A DNA stretch of 51,387 nucleotides from Cryomorphaceae bacterium (GTDB lineage Bacteria > Bacteroidota > Bacteroidia > Flavobacteriales > Schleiferiaceae): contig JAJTFK010000013.1 in NCBI GenBank assembly GCA_021298655.1, forward strand, positions 1 through 51,387, in the 5' to 3' direction. Positions 1-7,548 of this stretch are shown in pieces. The translations under genes and the position numbers were made by a program. Below the pieces are notes generated by a model that searched no databases, was not told the DNA's origin, and saw only the letters and a program-made list of their open reading frames with translations. Positions within the stretch are counted from its first letter, which is position 1. Every line of letters begins with the position of its first letter.

Positions 1-1231
1 ACTCCAGGCTGGGCTTGTCGCGGAACGTAGGGCGCACATCCAACTTTACGCCTTCAAAGTAGACGTCGGTGTCGGTTAGAATCCACGAAGATTCGTCGGT
101 TTCGTCGTCGCTCAAGCGCAGCGTGGTTCCGCCCGCAACAGGCACGGTTTCCATGGCCATGGTCCAGTTCGTGACGCCCTCGGGCAGGGCCTCAACGTGA
201 ATAACCGTGGCCTCTTCGCGGAATTCCGACGCCATGCGCGTTCCGAGCACAGCCATCAGCGCGATGCCCACCACCGACAGCATCAGGGCTGCGCCCATGA
301 TTCCGCGGTGCACCGAGCCAAATTGGCGGAACAGGAGGCGAAGTGCGAGCAGCACCAGCGCCACCAACGGCCCCATCAGCACGAGGACGGTCGCCGTCCA
401 GAAGTAGGGCTGACCGAAGCCCGCGGGAAGGAAGACGCCCAAAAGTTCCGTCACCGAAATGCTGGCCCCGTCGATGGTGATCCCGGTGCCAAAGACGGCG
501 ATCAGGATGACCGAGCCTACGAAAAAGGCAAGCATTAAGAAAAGCCCGCCAAGGAAGCGCGCGAATCCCGCGAGGATGCTGGTTACTATGTCGCCGGCGG
601 TACGGGCTGCGCGCTTGACGCGGCTGCGGTTTTCATTGGAGTTGATGCGCGATTCGACGTTCCGGAACTCTTCTTCGACCGTTTGGCGGATGTTGTCAAA
701 GGTGGCCGGCTTGCCCTTCATGGCCAAGCGCTCCGCAGGGGTCACGGCCTTGGGCGTCGCTGCCCAAAGCACGAAGTAGAGGACTACGCCAAATCCGGTG
801 AAAACTCCGAGTACGGCGAAAAGTATGCGAACCAGCACCACGTCGATGTCGAAGTAGTTGGCGATGCCCGCACAAACCCCGGCAATCTGCTGTTCTTCGG
901 CGTCGCGGTAGAGGCGACGGCGCTTGGGCTCTGCGGACGCATCGCCCGCGGGGTCGTTCGCAGCCTCTTCGCCCGCGAAGTCCTTGGGCTGCCCCAGCGT
1001 GTTCATGGCCGCCTGCACGTCGTCGGTGCTCACGACCTGGCGGGTGCCGCCCATGCGCTCGGTGAAGATTTCGGCGATGCGCGCTTCGATGTCGGAGAGC
1101 ACTTCTTCGCGGCCCTCGGTGGCAGCGAGGTGGCGGCGCAGGGCCTCGAGGTAGCCCGAAAGCACGGCGTAGGCGTCTTCGTCGAGGTGAAAGAGCAGTC
1201 CGCCCAGGTTGATGTCAATGGTCTTTTTCAT
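1..1231 (-). CDS. PspC domain membrane protein, 3' end beyond the window
   Basis: The frame is open from the ATG at 1231 down to the window edge, giving at least 410 residues, with the C-terminus missing. Residues 1-100 are a soluble, charged region starting MKKTIDINLGGLLFHLDEDA. A PspC domain follows at about 108-170, with the typical RRLYRDAEEQQIAGVCAGIA segment and a hydrophobic helix. Three or four more membrane segments lie at about 240-330, and the rest is probably extracytoplasmic. PspC proteins are linked to envelope stress; the exact role here is unknown. The start overlaps the padR stop (ATGA), so the two genes are co-transcribed and probably translationally coupled. PadR-PspC pairs are common in Bacteroidota. 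Confidence 0.9.
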   Translation of the reverse strand, partial: MKKTIDINLGGLLFHLDEDAYAVLSGYLEALRRHLAATEGREEVLSDIEARIAEIFTERMGGTRQVVSTDDVQAAMNTLGQPKDFAGEEAANDPAGDASAEPKRRRLYRDAEEQQIAGVCAGIANYFDIDVVLVRILFAVLGVFTGFGVVLYFVLWAATPKAVTPAERLAMKGKPATFDNIRQTVEEEFRNVESRINSNENRSRVKRAARTAGDIVTSILAGFARFLGGLFLMLAFFVGSVILIAVFGTGITIDGASISVTELLGVFLPAGFGQPYFWTATVLVLMGPLVALVLLALRLLFRQFGSVHRGIMGAALMLSVVGIALMAVLGTRMASEFREEATVIHVEALPEGVTNWTMAMETVPVAGGTTLRLSDDETDESSWILTDTDVYFEGVKLDVRPTFRDKPSLE

Positions 1232-1554
1232 GAGTTCTTCAGGGAGTTTACGGCGTCAACAAACGAGGTCCATTCCGAATTCATGGCGTCCAAAAGGATG
1301 CGGCCCGATTCGGTAAGTTGGTAGTACTTGCGGGGGGGGCCCGATTTGGATTCCTCCCAGCGGTAGTCGAGCCATCCGGCGTTTTTCATGCGGGTCAGCA
1401 ACGGGTACAGCGTGCCTTCGACCACGAGCAGGTCGGCCTGCTTCAGCGCTTCGGAGATGTCGGAGGCGTAGGCCTCTCCGCGTCCCAAAACCCGAAGCAC
1501 GCAGAGCTCGAGGACCCCTTTGCGCATCTGAGCGCGTGCGTTTTCAGTATTCAT
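1228..1554 (-). CDS. PadR family transcriptional repressor
   Basis: A 108-residue winged-helix protein, usual for short PadR regulators. It begins MNTENARAQMRKGVLELCVL, has the PadR core (GEAYASDISEALKQADLLVV, then EGTLYPLLTRM) and ends in the RKYYQLTESG wing and a dimerisation helix. It is the first gene of an operon with the PspC membrane protein, so it probably controls that gene and itself. The ATG at 1554 is chosen because a TATCTTTG box lies five bases upstream; longer in-frame extensions would run through this promoter. The inverted AGTACT-like sites at 1578-1604 are a likely operator. Confidence 0.92.
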   Translation of the reverse strand: MNTENARAQMRKGVLELCVLRVLGRGEAYASDISEALKQADLLVVEGTLYPLLTRMKNAGWLDYRWEESKSGPPRKYYQLTESGRILLDAMNSEWTSFVDAVNSLKNS

Positions 1555-1559
1555 TAATG

Positions 1560-1604
1560 CAAAGATATAAATAAAACTTGGTACTTTGTTTGGCATAGTA
1601 CTAA
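1560..1604 (-). promoter_or_regulatory. padR-pspC promoter and probable PadR operator
   Basis: Read on the minus strand, TATCTTTG (plus 1560-1567) matches the Bacteroidota -7 element TAnnTTTG and ends five bases before the padR ATG. Just upstream lies an inverted repeat, TTGGTACT (1578-1585) and AGTACTAA (1597-1604), with 7 of 8 arm positions matching and 11 bases between. Its place over the -33 region suits a repressor site. The assignment to PadR is inference from position. Confidence 0.55.
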
Positions 1605-1671
1605 AAACGTGCCAAAGCTGCGGGGTAAACCTTTTTACGCCCCGCGGGTTAACCCAAAAATTCCCAACTCC

Positions 1672-3099
1672 ATGCGATCCCTCCTGACAGCCCTTGCCCT
1701 GCTCGCCGCCGCCAGCTTGTCTGCCCAAACCAACGTACAAGGCGGAATTTACAGCAACACCACCTGGACCCTCGCCAACTCCCCCTACGTGATGACGGGG
1801 TCGATCGTGGTCTTCCCGGGCAAAACCCTGACCATCCAACCGGGTGTCGTGGTCAAGGTCCAAAATCCGGGTCCGGGCAACATGTACTACCTCGAGGTGC
1901 GCGGCAACTTGGTCGCCCAAGGCACCAAAACCCAGCCCATCGTTTTTGAAAGTGCGGTTCCCGACACCACCTACACGTGGTCCGGAATCTTGGTCAAAGG
2001 CACCCAGGGCGGCAGCATCAACTTGAATGCCCTGCACCTCAAAAACGCCTACCACGCCCTGGACAACGACCAATTCGACAGCACCCACCACAGCTGGAAG
2101 CACATGCGCTTCGAACACAACTACTTCGGACTCATGTACCCCGGGGGCATGGACGTCGACTCGTCGCTGTTCCGCCACAACCAATACGGGCTGTTCATCA
2201 ACGGGTACAGCTCCGCGGACACCAACTACATAACGCGGTGCCGGTTTGTGGACAACACGGTGGGCGCCAACGGATTTTACTCCGCCACCGAGTTTTTGGG
2301 CTGCGCCTTCGACAGCAATACCTACGGATACTTTTCGGCCAATCCGTTTATTTTAAACTACATAGGATTCGAGGACTGCGCGTTTAACGCCAACTACCGG
2401 GCCGTCGAGTCGCCTGCGGGGGGCTGGATTCGCTCCTGCAGCTTCACCGGCAACGGGCGCGGGATCAACCAGGCCAACTCCTGCATCATTGAGAACTGCA
2501 CGTTCACGGGCAACGAGTGGGCCGCCGACGTCTACAACGATACCTACTTCACCGACAACGTCGTCGAAAACAACCAAAACGGACTCACCGTGGCCCGCAC
2601 CACCGCATGGGGAAACCTCGGCGGAACCCCCGTGGTCGAAGACAACCGACTGTGCGACAATTCGCTCTACAACGTGCTCAACGGCAGCGACTTCAACCTC
2701 GAACTGGAGAAAAACTGCTTTTGCCTGTCCGACTCCGCGGCCATTGAGGCCAAGATCTACGACGGCTACGACGACATCACGCGCGGACTCCTCAACTTCG
2801 CGGTGTACGATTCCACCTGCACCACCCAAATGTACCGGGTGATGAAGGTGAACATTATGGGTGAAGGCGAATCGACGGCTCCAGCGATTGCCGCCTACCC
2901 AAACCCGGTAACCGACGTTTTGGTGCTTGAGGGACTTGCTCCCGGCAGCCTGGTGCGCGTCGTGAACGCCCTGGGGCAGTCCGTGGCCGTATTCCGTGCA
3001 GCGAGTTCGACCGAAACCCTCCCTGCAGCTGAATGGCCCCGCGGAATCTACTTCGTGCGGACCGAGGCCAGCGACGCGCTGCGCGTGGTGAAGCCGTAG
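1672..3099 (+). CDS. Secreted right-handed beta-helix protein with T9SS sorting domain
   Basis: 475 residues. The signal peptide is MRSLLTALALLAAASLSAQ, followed by a repeat-rich region with many Asn, Asp and aromatic residues and recurring 'NxF..N..G' turns (about 60-370) typical of parallel beta-helix passenger domains. A C-terminal type A sorting domain starts near AAYPNPVTDVLVLEG and ends GIYFVRTEASDALRVVKP. The protein is therefore exported by Sec and then by the type IX system, probably to the cell surface. The substrate is unknown; beta-helix folds are common in polysaccharide-active or adhesive proteins, but no catalytic motif is evident. The start is set at 1672 because upstream in-frame codons would put charged sequence ahead of the signal peptide. 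Confidence 0.85.
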   Translation: MRSLLTALALLAAASLSAQTNVQGGIYSNTTWTLANSPYVMTGSIVVFPGKTLTIQPGVVVKVQNPGPGNMYYLEVRGNLVAQGTKTQPIVFESAVPDTTYTWSGILVKGTQGGSINLNALHLKNAYHALDNDQFDSTHHSWKHMRFEHNYFGLMYPGGMDVDSSLFRHNQYGLFINGYSSADTNYITRCRFVDNTVGANGFYSATEFLGCAFDSNTYGYFSANPFILNYIGFEDCAFNANYRAVESPAGGWIRSCSFTGNGRGINQANSCIIENCTFTGNEWAADVYNDTYFTDNVVENNQNGLTVARTTAWGNLGGTPVVEDNRLCDNSLYNVLNGSDFNLELEKNCFCLSDSAAIEAKIYDGYDDITRGLLNFAVYDSTCTTQMYRVMKVNIMGEGESTAPAIAAYPNPVTDVLVLEGLAPGSLVRVVNALGQSVAVFRAASSTETLPAAEWPRGIYFVRTEASDALRVVKP

Positions 3100-3116
3100 C
3101 GGAGTATATTCGGGTT

Positions 3117-3635
3117 ATGGTATTCAACTTCCACCGCTGGCTCGAGGAGCACCGCCACGAGCTTAAGCCGCCCGTCGGCAACAAGAACCTCACGCCCGAG
3201 TCCGAAGACTACATCGTCATGGTGGTCGCCGGCCCCAACGCCCGCAAGGACTACCACTACAACGAAACCGAGGAGGTGTTTTACCAGCTCGAGGGCCGCA
3301 TCACCGTGCGCACCCAAGAAAACGGCAAGCCCGTGGACCACATTTTAGAAGCCGGCGACATGTTCGTGTGCCCGGCCAAAACGCCGCATTCGCCGATGCG
3401 CGAGGCCGGCAGCATTGGCCTGGTGATCGAGCGCAAGCGGGCCGGCAAAGGCTTTACCGACGGACTGCTGTGGTTCTGCGAATCCTGCAACCACCCCCTG
3501 CACGCGGCCTACTTCGAGCTGCACAACATCGAGAAGGACTTCCTTCCGCACTTCAAGGAATTTTACGGCAGCGAAGCCAAGCGCACCTGCACGGGCTGCG
3601 GGCACGTGATGGAAACGGATCCCCGATTTACCTAG
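3117..3635 (+). CDS. nbaC: 3-hydroxyanthranilate 3,4-dioxygenase
   Basis: 172 residues, the bacterial length. This cupin enzyme opens 3-hydroxyanthranilate to 2-amino-3-carboxymuconate semialdehyde in kynurenine degradation. The catalytic iron ligands fall at His47, Glu53 (in DYHYNETEEVF) and His91 (TPHSP). The second, rubredoxin-like metal site is complete: Cys121 and Cys124 (CESC), Cys158 and Cys161 (CTGC). The ATG at 3117 follows a TATATTCG box at 3105-3112 by four bases. It faces the decarboxylase that acts on its product, and the two genes end in a shared palindrome, so they are functionally paired but transcribed from opposite strands. Confidence 0.96.
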   Translation: MVFNFHRWLEEHRHELKPPVGNKNLTPESEDYIVMVVAGPNARKDYHYNETEEVFYQLEGRITVRTQENGKPVDHILEAGDMFVCPAKTPHSPMREAGSIGLVIERKRAGKGFTDGLLWFCESCNHPLHAAYFELHNIEKDFLPHFKEFYGSEAKRTCTGCGHVMETDPRFT

Positions 3636-3649
3636 TTACCAGTAACTAG
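3632..3649. repeat. Convergent-junction palindrome, copy 1 (perfect)
   Basis: CTAGTTAC-CA-GTAACTAG: perfect 8-bp arms around a two-base centre. It spans the nbaC stop (TAG, 3633-3635) and abuts the stop of the opposing decarboxylase gene (3650-3652). Related copies occur at 10919, 37005, 41864 and 51193. It contains stops in several frames on both strands. Confidence 0.75.
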
Positions 3650-4657
3650 CTACTCGTTGCCGTACAGCCAGCGTTCCGCGTTGGTTCGCAGCACTTTGAC
3701 CTTCACCGCGTCGGACCAGGGCATGCTCCGCACCAGTTCGCCCGGAACGTGTTCGCCCAGGGGATAGGGGTAGTCGGAGCCCACCGCAATTTTGTCTTCG
3801 CCGACCAAGCGCAGCAGGTTTTCGAGTGCGTGCGGGTCGTGCACCAGGCTGTCCACCCAAAATTTGCCCAGGTAGTCGGTTGGCGGAACGGCGTTGTCCA
3901 CCGCGACCAGGTCGGGGCGCACATCAAACCCGTGCTGGATGCGGCCCAGCGTGGCCGTAAAGGATCCGCCGCCGTGGGCAATAGCCACACGCAGCGCCGG
4001 GAGCCGCTCGAACACCCCACCAAAAATGAGCGAACACAGGGCCCGACTGGATTCCGCGGGCATGCCCACCAGCCAGGGAAGCCAGTACTTTTTCATGTCG
4101 CCGCTGCCCATCATGTCCCAGGGGTGCACAAAAAGGGCGAGTCCGCGCCGGGCCATCTCTTCAAAAACCGGAAAAAACGCCGGGTCGTCGAGGTTGCGCT
4201 GGTTGATGTTGGATCCGATTTGCACGCCGCGCAGGCCCAGCCGCTCGATGCGGTCGAGTTCGCGGAGCGCCAAGTCGGTGTCCTGCATGGGCAGGGTTCC
4301 GAGGCCCTCAAAGCGCGTCGGGTTGCCCGCCACCACCTCGGCCAGGTGGTCGTTTAAAAACTCCGCCACCGCGGCCCCGTCGCGGCCGGGCGTCCAGTAG
4401 CTGAACATTACGGGCACGGTCGACAGCACCTGCACCCCCACCCCGTGGCGGTCGCAGTCGTGGATTCGCGCCGCCGGATCCCAGTTGTTGGCCTCGATTT
4501 CGCGAAAGAGCACGTCGTCCTTCATCATGCGCGCGCAGCCCGGACAGTGGTGCTCGAGGCGAACGAATCCGCCGTAGCCAAACCGCTCGGCAAAGGGCGG
4601 AATATGCTCCGGGATGAGGTGGGTGTGGATGTCGATGGGCGCGGGCAGCGAATTCAT
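3650..4657 (-). CDS. 2-amino-3-carboxymuconate-6-semialdehyde decarboxylase (ACMSD)
   Basis: 335 residues of the amidohydrolase superfamily, ACMSD-like. The N-terminal zinc motif is DIHTHL (His11, His13); further ligands are expected in [20 protein letters not shown] and [11 protein letters not shown]. The reaction removes the carboxylate from the ring-opened product of NbaC, giving 2-aminomuconate semialdehyde and steering flux away from quinolinate. The ATG at 4657 starts [14 protein letters not shown]; longer starts run through the promoter region. A weak TATCTTCG box sits at 4685-4692 on this strand. Related amidohydrolases can be misnamed, but the neighbour NbaC makes ACMSD by far the best reading. 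Confidence 0.93.
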   Translation of the reverse strand: MNSLPAPIDIHTHLIPEHIPPFAERFGYGGFVRLEHHCPGCARMMKDDVLFREIEANNWDPAARIHDCDRHGVGVQVLSTVPVMFSYWTPGRDGAAVAEFLNDHLAEVVAGNPTRFEGLGTLPMQDTDLALRELDRIERLGLRGVQIGSNINQRNLDDPAFFPVFEEMARRGLALFVHPWDMMGSGDMKKYWLPWLVGMPAESSRALCSLIFGGVFERLPALRVAIAHGGGSFTATLGRIQHGFDVRPDLVAVDNAVPPTDYLGKFWVDSLVHDPHALENLLRLVGEDKIAVGSDYPYPLGEHVPGELVRSMPWSDAVKVKVLRTNAERWLYGNE

Positions 4658-4684
4658 GCGAAGGATTGCGTCAAGGGTGCCTTG

Positions 4685-4710
4685 CGAAGATAGGCAGCGC
4701 CCTAACTTTG
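4685..4710. promoter_or_regulatory. Divergent promoters of ACMSD and the PurF-like gene
   Basis: On the plus strand TAACTTTG (4703-4710) ends eight bases before the ATG at 4719. On the minus strand TATCTTCG (4685-4692) lies 27 bases from the ACMSD start. Both fit the Bacteroidota -7 element TAnnTTTG, the second with one mismatch. Confidence 0.55.
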
Positions 4711-4718
4711 CCCTCGCT

Positions 4719-6599
4719 ATGTGCGGCATTGCCCTTCTGCGCCTGCGCAAACCCCTAGACTACTACCTCGACGAGCACGGGACGGCCCTTTACGGCCTCA
4801 ACAAAATGGTGCTCATGATGGAAAAGCAGCACAACCGCGGCCAGGACGGCGCGGGGCTCGCGGGGGTGAAGCTCGACATGCCCCCGGGGCAGCGCTACAT
4901 CAGCCGCTACCGCTCGACCGACCCGAAGCCGATTCAGGACATTTTCACGCGCATCCAAAACCGCATCGAGGAGCGCATCGCCGGCAAGCCCGAGCGCCTC
5001 AAGGACGCCGCCTGGGTCAAAGAAAACGTGGCCTTTGCCTGCGACGTCTACCTGGGCCACCTGCGCTACGGAACCTACGGCGGAAACAGCATCGAGGCCT
5101 GCCACCCGTTCTTGCGCCAGTCCAACTACATGAGCCGCAACCTGCTCGTGGCCGGCAACTTCAACATGACCAACGTCGACGAGCTGTTTGACGAGTTGGT
5201 GAACCTGGGTCAACACCCCAAGGAGAAGGCCGATACGGTCACGGTGATGGAGAAAATTGGCCACTTCCTCGACAAGGAAAACCGCCGCCTGCACCAGATT
5301 GCCAAAGACGAGCTCGGCCTGAATAAAATCGAGCGCAGCCAGTACCAGGCCGACCACCTCGACCTGCCCCGTGTGCTTGAGAAGGCCAGCCGCGACTGGG
5401 ACGGCGGCTACGCCATGGGCGGCATCATCGGCCAGGGCGACGCCTTCCTGCTGCGCGACCCCCACGGCATTCGCCCGGCGTTCTACTTCGTCAACGAAGA
5501 CGTCGCCGTGGTTGCCTCGGAGCGCCCCGTGATCCAGACGGCCTTTGGTGTGACCGAGGACGAAGTCCACGAAGTGCCGCCCGGCCACATGGTCTGGATT
5601 CGCCGCAACGGCGACGTGTCGGTGGTTCCGGTGCGCCCCGCTGCCCCACGCGCCGCCTGCAGCTTTGAACGCATCTACTTTTCTCGGGCCAACGACGGGG
5701 CCATTTACCGCGAACGCCTGGAACTCGGACGCCGCCTCACCGACCGCGTGATGGCCGCCGCCGGAGGCGATTTTGACCGCACCGTGTTCAGCTTCATTCC
5801 GAACACCGCCGAAATCGCCTTCTATGGATTGGTCAAGGGCGCCGAAGACGCCCTCAAGCGGGAAAAGTCCGCCCAGCTCGTCGCCAAGGGCAGCGCCATC
5901 ACGCCCGCCGACATTGAGCAGGTGATGACCGCCCGTCCGCGCGTCGAAAAAATCGCCTGGAAGGACGTCAAGCTGCGCACCTTCATCACCGAGGATTCCA
6001 GCCGCAACGACATGGTGGCCCACGTCTACGATTCGACCTACGGCATCGTGCAGCCCGACGACAGCATTGTGGCGATCGACGACAGCATCGTGCGCGGAAC
6101 CACGCTCAAGCAGAGCATCTTGCGCATGCTGGACCGCCTGAATCCCAAGCGCATCGTGGTCGTCAGTTCGGCCCCGCAAATCCGCTACCCCGACTGCTAC
6201 GGCATCGACATGGCCAAAATGGGCGACTTCATCGCGTTCCAGGCCGCCGTTTCGCTGCTGCGCGAGCGCGGAATGGATTCCGTCCTCGACCAAGCCTACG
6301 CCGACGCCAAGGCCGAACTCGCCAAGCCCATGGAGGCCCAGCGCAACGCCGTGCAGGCCGTGTACGCGCCGTTCAGCGACCAGGAACTCAGCGACCGCAT
6401 CGCCCAGCTGCTCACCCCCGTCGGAACCCGTGCCGAGGTCAAGGTCGTGTACCAGACCGTCGCCGACCTTCACGAGGCCTGCCCCGATTCGCCGGGCGAC
6501 TGGTACTTCACGGGCAACTACCCCACGCCGGGCGGAACCCGGGTCGCCAACCGCGCCTTCGTGAACTACATGGAGGGCAAGACGGGCCGGGCATACTAA
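4719..6599 (+). CDS. Long amidophosphoribosyltransferase-like (PurF paralogue) protein
   Basis: 626 residues. It starts [10 protein letters not shown], so removal of Met leaves the Cys nucleophile of class II glutamine amidotransferases. The glutaminase half has NRGQDGAG and [10 protein letters not shown]; the phosphoribosyltransferase half has the PRPP loop [13 protein letters not shown]. It is about 120-150 residues longer than ordinary PurF, with insertions near 55-105 and 170-260. Where PurF has HNGNLTN, this protein reads AGNFNMTN, so the Asn of the NG oxyanion pair is missing. Long paralogues of this kind are known in Bacteroidota, usually named amidophosphoribosyltransferase; whether it makes phosphoribosylamine is unproven. 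The next gene, a cobalamin adenosyltransferase, follows after 43 bases. Confidence 0.85.
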   Translation: MCGIALLRLRKPLDYYLDEHGTALYGLNKMVLMMEKQHNRGQDGAGLAGVKLDMPPGQRYISRYRSTDPKPIQDIFTRIQNRIEERIAGKPERLKDAAWVKENVAFACDVYLGHLRYGTYGGNSIEACHPFLRQSNYMSRNLLVAGNFNMTNVDELFDELVNLGQHPKEKADTVTVMEKIGHFLDKENRRLHQIAKDELGLNKIERSQYQADHLDLPRVLEKASRDWDGGYAMGGIIGQGDAFLLRDPHGIRPAFYFVNEDVAVVASERPVIQTAFGVTEDEVHEVPPGHMVWIRRNGDVSVVPVRPAAPRAACSFERIYFSRANDGAIYRERLELGRRLTDRVMAAAGGDFDRTVFSFIPNTAEIAFYGLVKGAEDALKREKSAQLVAKGSAITPADIEQVMTARPRVEKIAWKDVKLRTFITEDSSRNDMVAHVYDSTYGIVQPDDSIVAIDDSIVRGTTLKQSILRMLDRLNPKRIVVVSSAPQIRYPDCYGIDMAKMGDFIAFQAAVSLLRERGMDSVLDQAYADAKAELAKPMEAQRNAVQAVYAPFSDQELSDRIAQLLTPVGTRAEVKVVYQTVADLHEACPDSPGDWYFTGNYPTPGGTRVANRAFVNYMEGKTGRAY

Positions 6600-6642
6600 A
6601 CCCTTAGGACCCTTTTGGGGTTAACCTTCAACGTTCGCAGCC

Positions 6643-7212
6643 ATGAAAATCTACACCAAAACCGGAGACGCCGGCCAAACCGGCCTTTTTAGCGGAACCC
6701 GCATCGCCAAGTACGACCTGCGCCTGCATGCCTACGGCACGCTCGACGAGCTCAACAGCCACCTGGGCCTGCTGCGCGACCAGGTTCCGGCGGAATGGGA
6801 CGCGGTGCGCGCCGAGCTCGCCCAAATTCAGAGCGACCTTTTTGCGCTGGGGTCCCACATGGCCAACGACCTGCCCGAGATGGTGTCTCGCTTGCCCCAC
6901 AGTGATTCGCAGTGGATTGCGCGCCTCGAGGCGGCGATTGACCGCATGGACCTGGACCTGGAGCCGATGCGGAACTTCCTGCTCCCCGGCGGACATGTTT
7001 TGGTCAGCCAGTGCCACGTGGTGCGCACGGTGGCCCGCCGCGCCGAGCGATGGGTGGTGCAGCTGCGCGACCAACTGGGCGCCGACGACGTCCAGCTGCC
7101 CGAGCCCACGGTGGCCTATTTGAACCGTTTGAGCGACTACGCGTTTACGCTTTCGAGGTGGCTGGCCAAGGAGCTGGGAGCGCCCGAAATCCCCTGGATT
7201 TCAAAGGCCTAA
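6643..7212 (+). CDS. Cob(I)yrinic acid a,c-diamide adenosyltransferase, PduO type
   Basis: 189 residues, typical of the PduO family. It transfers adenosyl from ATP to Co(I) corrinoid to make coenzyme B12. The ATP-binding N-terminus is clear (IYTKTGDAGQTGLFSG), followed by YGTLDELNSHLG and the helical bundle; near the end are CHVVRTVARRAERW and YLNRLSDYAFTLSRWL, which form the conserved active-site helices. It probably shares a transcript with the PurF-like gene ahead of it. No cobalamin synthesis genes are nearby, so salvage of imported corrinoid is the likely context. Confidence 0.95.
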   Translation: MKIYTKTGDAGQTGLFSGTRIAKYDLRLHAYGTLDELNSHLGLLRDQVPAEWDAVRAELAQIQSDLFALGSHMANDLPEMVSRLPHSDSQWIARLEAAIDRMDLDLEPMRNFLLPGGHVLVSQCHVVRTVARRAERWVVQLRDQLGADDVQLPEPTVAYLNRLSDYAFTLSRWLAKELGAPEIPWISKA

Positions 7213-7220
7213 AATTTCGC

Positions 7221-7250
7221 TTGCGCAGCACCCGAAAAAAACTACTTTTG
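7221..7250 (+). promoter_or_regulatory. Canonical Bacteroidota promoter of the DUF2795 gene
   Basis: TTG (7221-7223), 19 bases, then TACTTTTG (7243-7250). The box ends four bases before the ATG at 7255, leaving almost no room for an untranslated leader. It is the cleanest example of this arrangement in the window. Confidence 0.65.
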
Positions 7251-7254
7251 CGCC

Positions 7255-7479
7255 ATGTACTGGACTCTTGAACTAGCATCCTACCTGAGCGACGCCCCCT
7301 GGCCCGCCACCAAGGACGAACTCATTGACTACGCCATCCGCACGGGGGCTCCGCTTGAGGTTGTGGAGAACCTCCAGGCCGTCGAAGAAGAAGAAGCCGA
7401 AATCTACGAGTCAATCGAAGACATTTGGCCCGACTATCCTTCGGACGAAGACTTCCTCTGGAACGAGGAAGAGTACTGA
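7255..7479 (+). CDS. DUF2795 family small acidic protein
   Basis: 74 residues. The N-terminal two thirds match DUF2795 (ELASYLSDAPWPATKDELID, then AIRTGAPLEVVENLQ), a small helical domain of unknown function found widely in Bacteroidota. The tail is strongly acidic (EEEEAEIYESIEDIWPDYPS, then DEDFLWNEEEY). It has its own canonical promoter and sits just ahead of secA. Its function is unknown; nothing in the sequence suggests enzymatic activity. Confidence 0.9.
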   Translation: MYWTLELASYLSDAPWPATKDELIDYAIRTGAPLEVVENLQAVEEEEAEIYESIEDIWPDYPSDEDFLWNEEEY

Positions 7480-7533
7480 TTTTCAGGCCAAGCAGACAGC
7501 TTGTCTGCAAACGTTTAGGTGGCACAGAGGTTG

Positions 7534-7541
7534 TACCTTTG
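7534..7541 (+). promoter_or_regulatory. secA -7 promoter element
   Basis: TACCTTTG ends seven bases before the secA ATG at 7549. The position decides the start: an in-frame start at 7519 would lie upstream of the box and could not be on the transcript. No good -33 TTG is visible at 19-21 bases. Confidence 0.5.
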
Positions 7542-7548
7542 GCGACCT

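Noticed and set aside
4755-6473. Long open frame on the minus strand (572 codons)
   Set aside because: It is the antisense of the PurF-like gene; the composition is Val/His/Gly-rich with no domain, as expected for a GC-rich shadow frame.
6600-6642. CCCTTTTGGGG inverted repeat after the PurF-like gene
   Set aside because: The stem is too short and no T-run follows; the next gene is probably co-transcribed.
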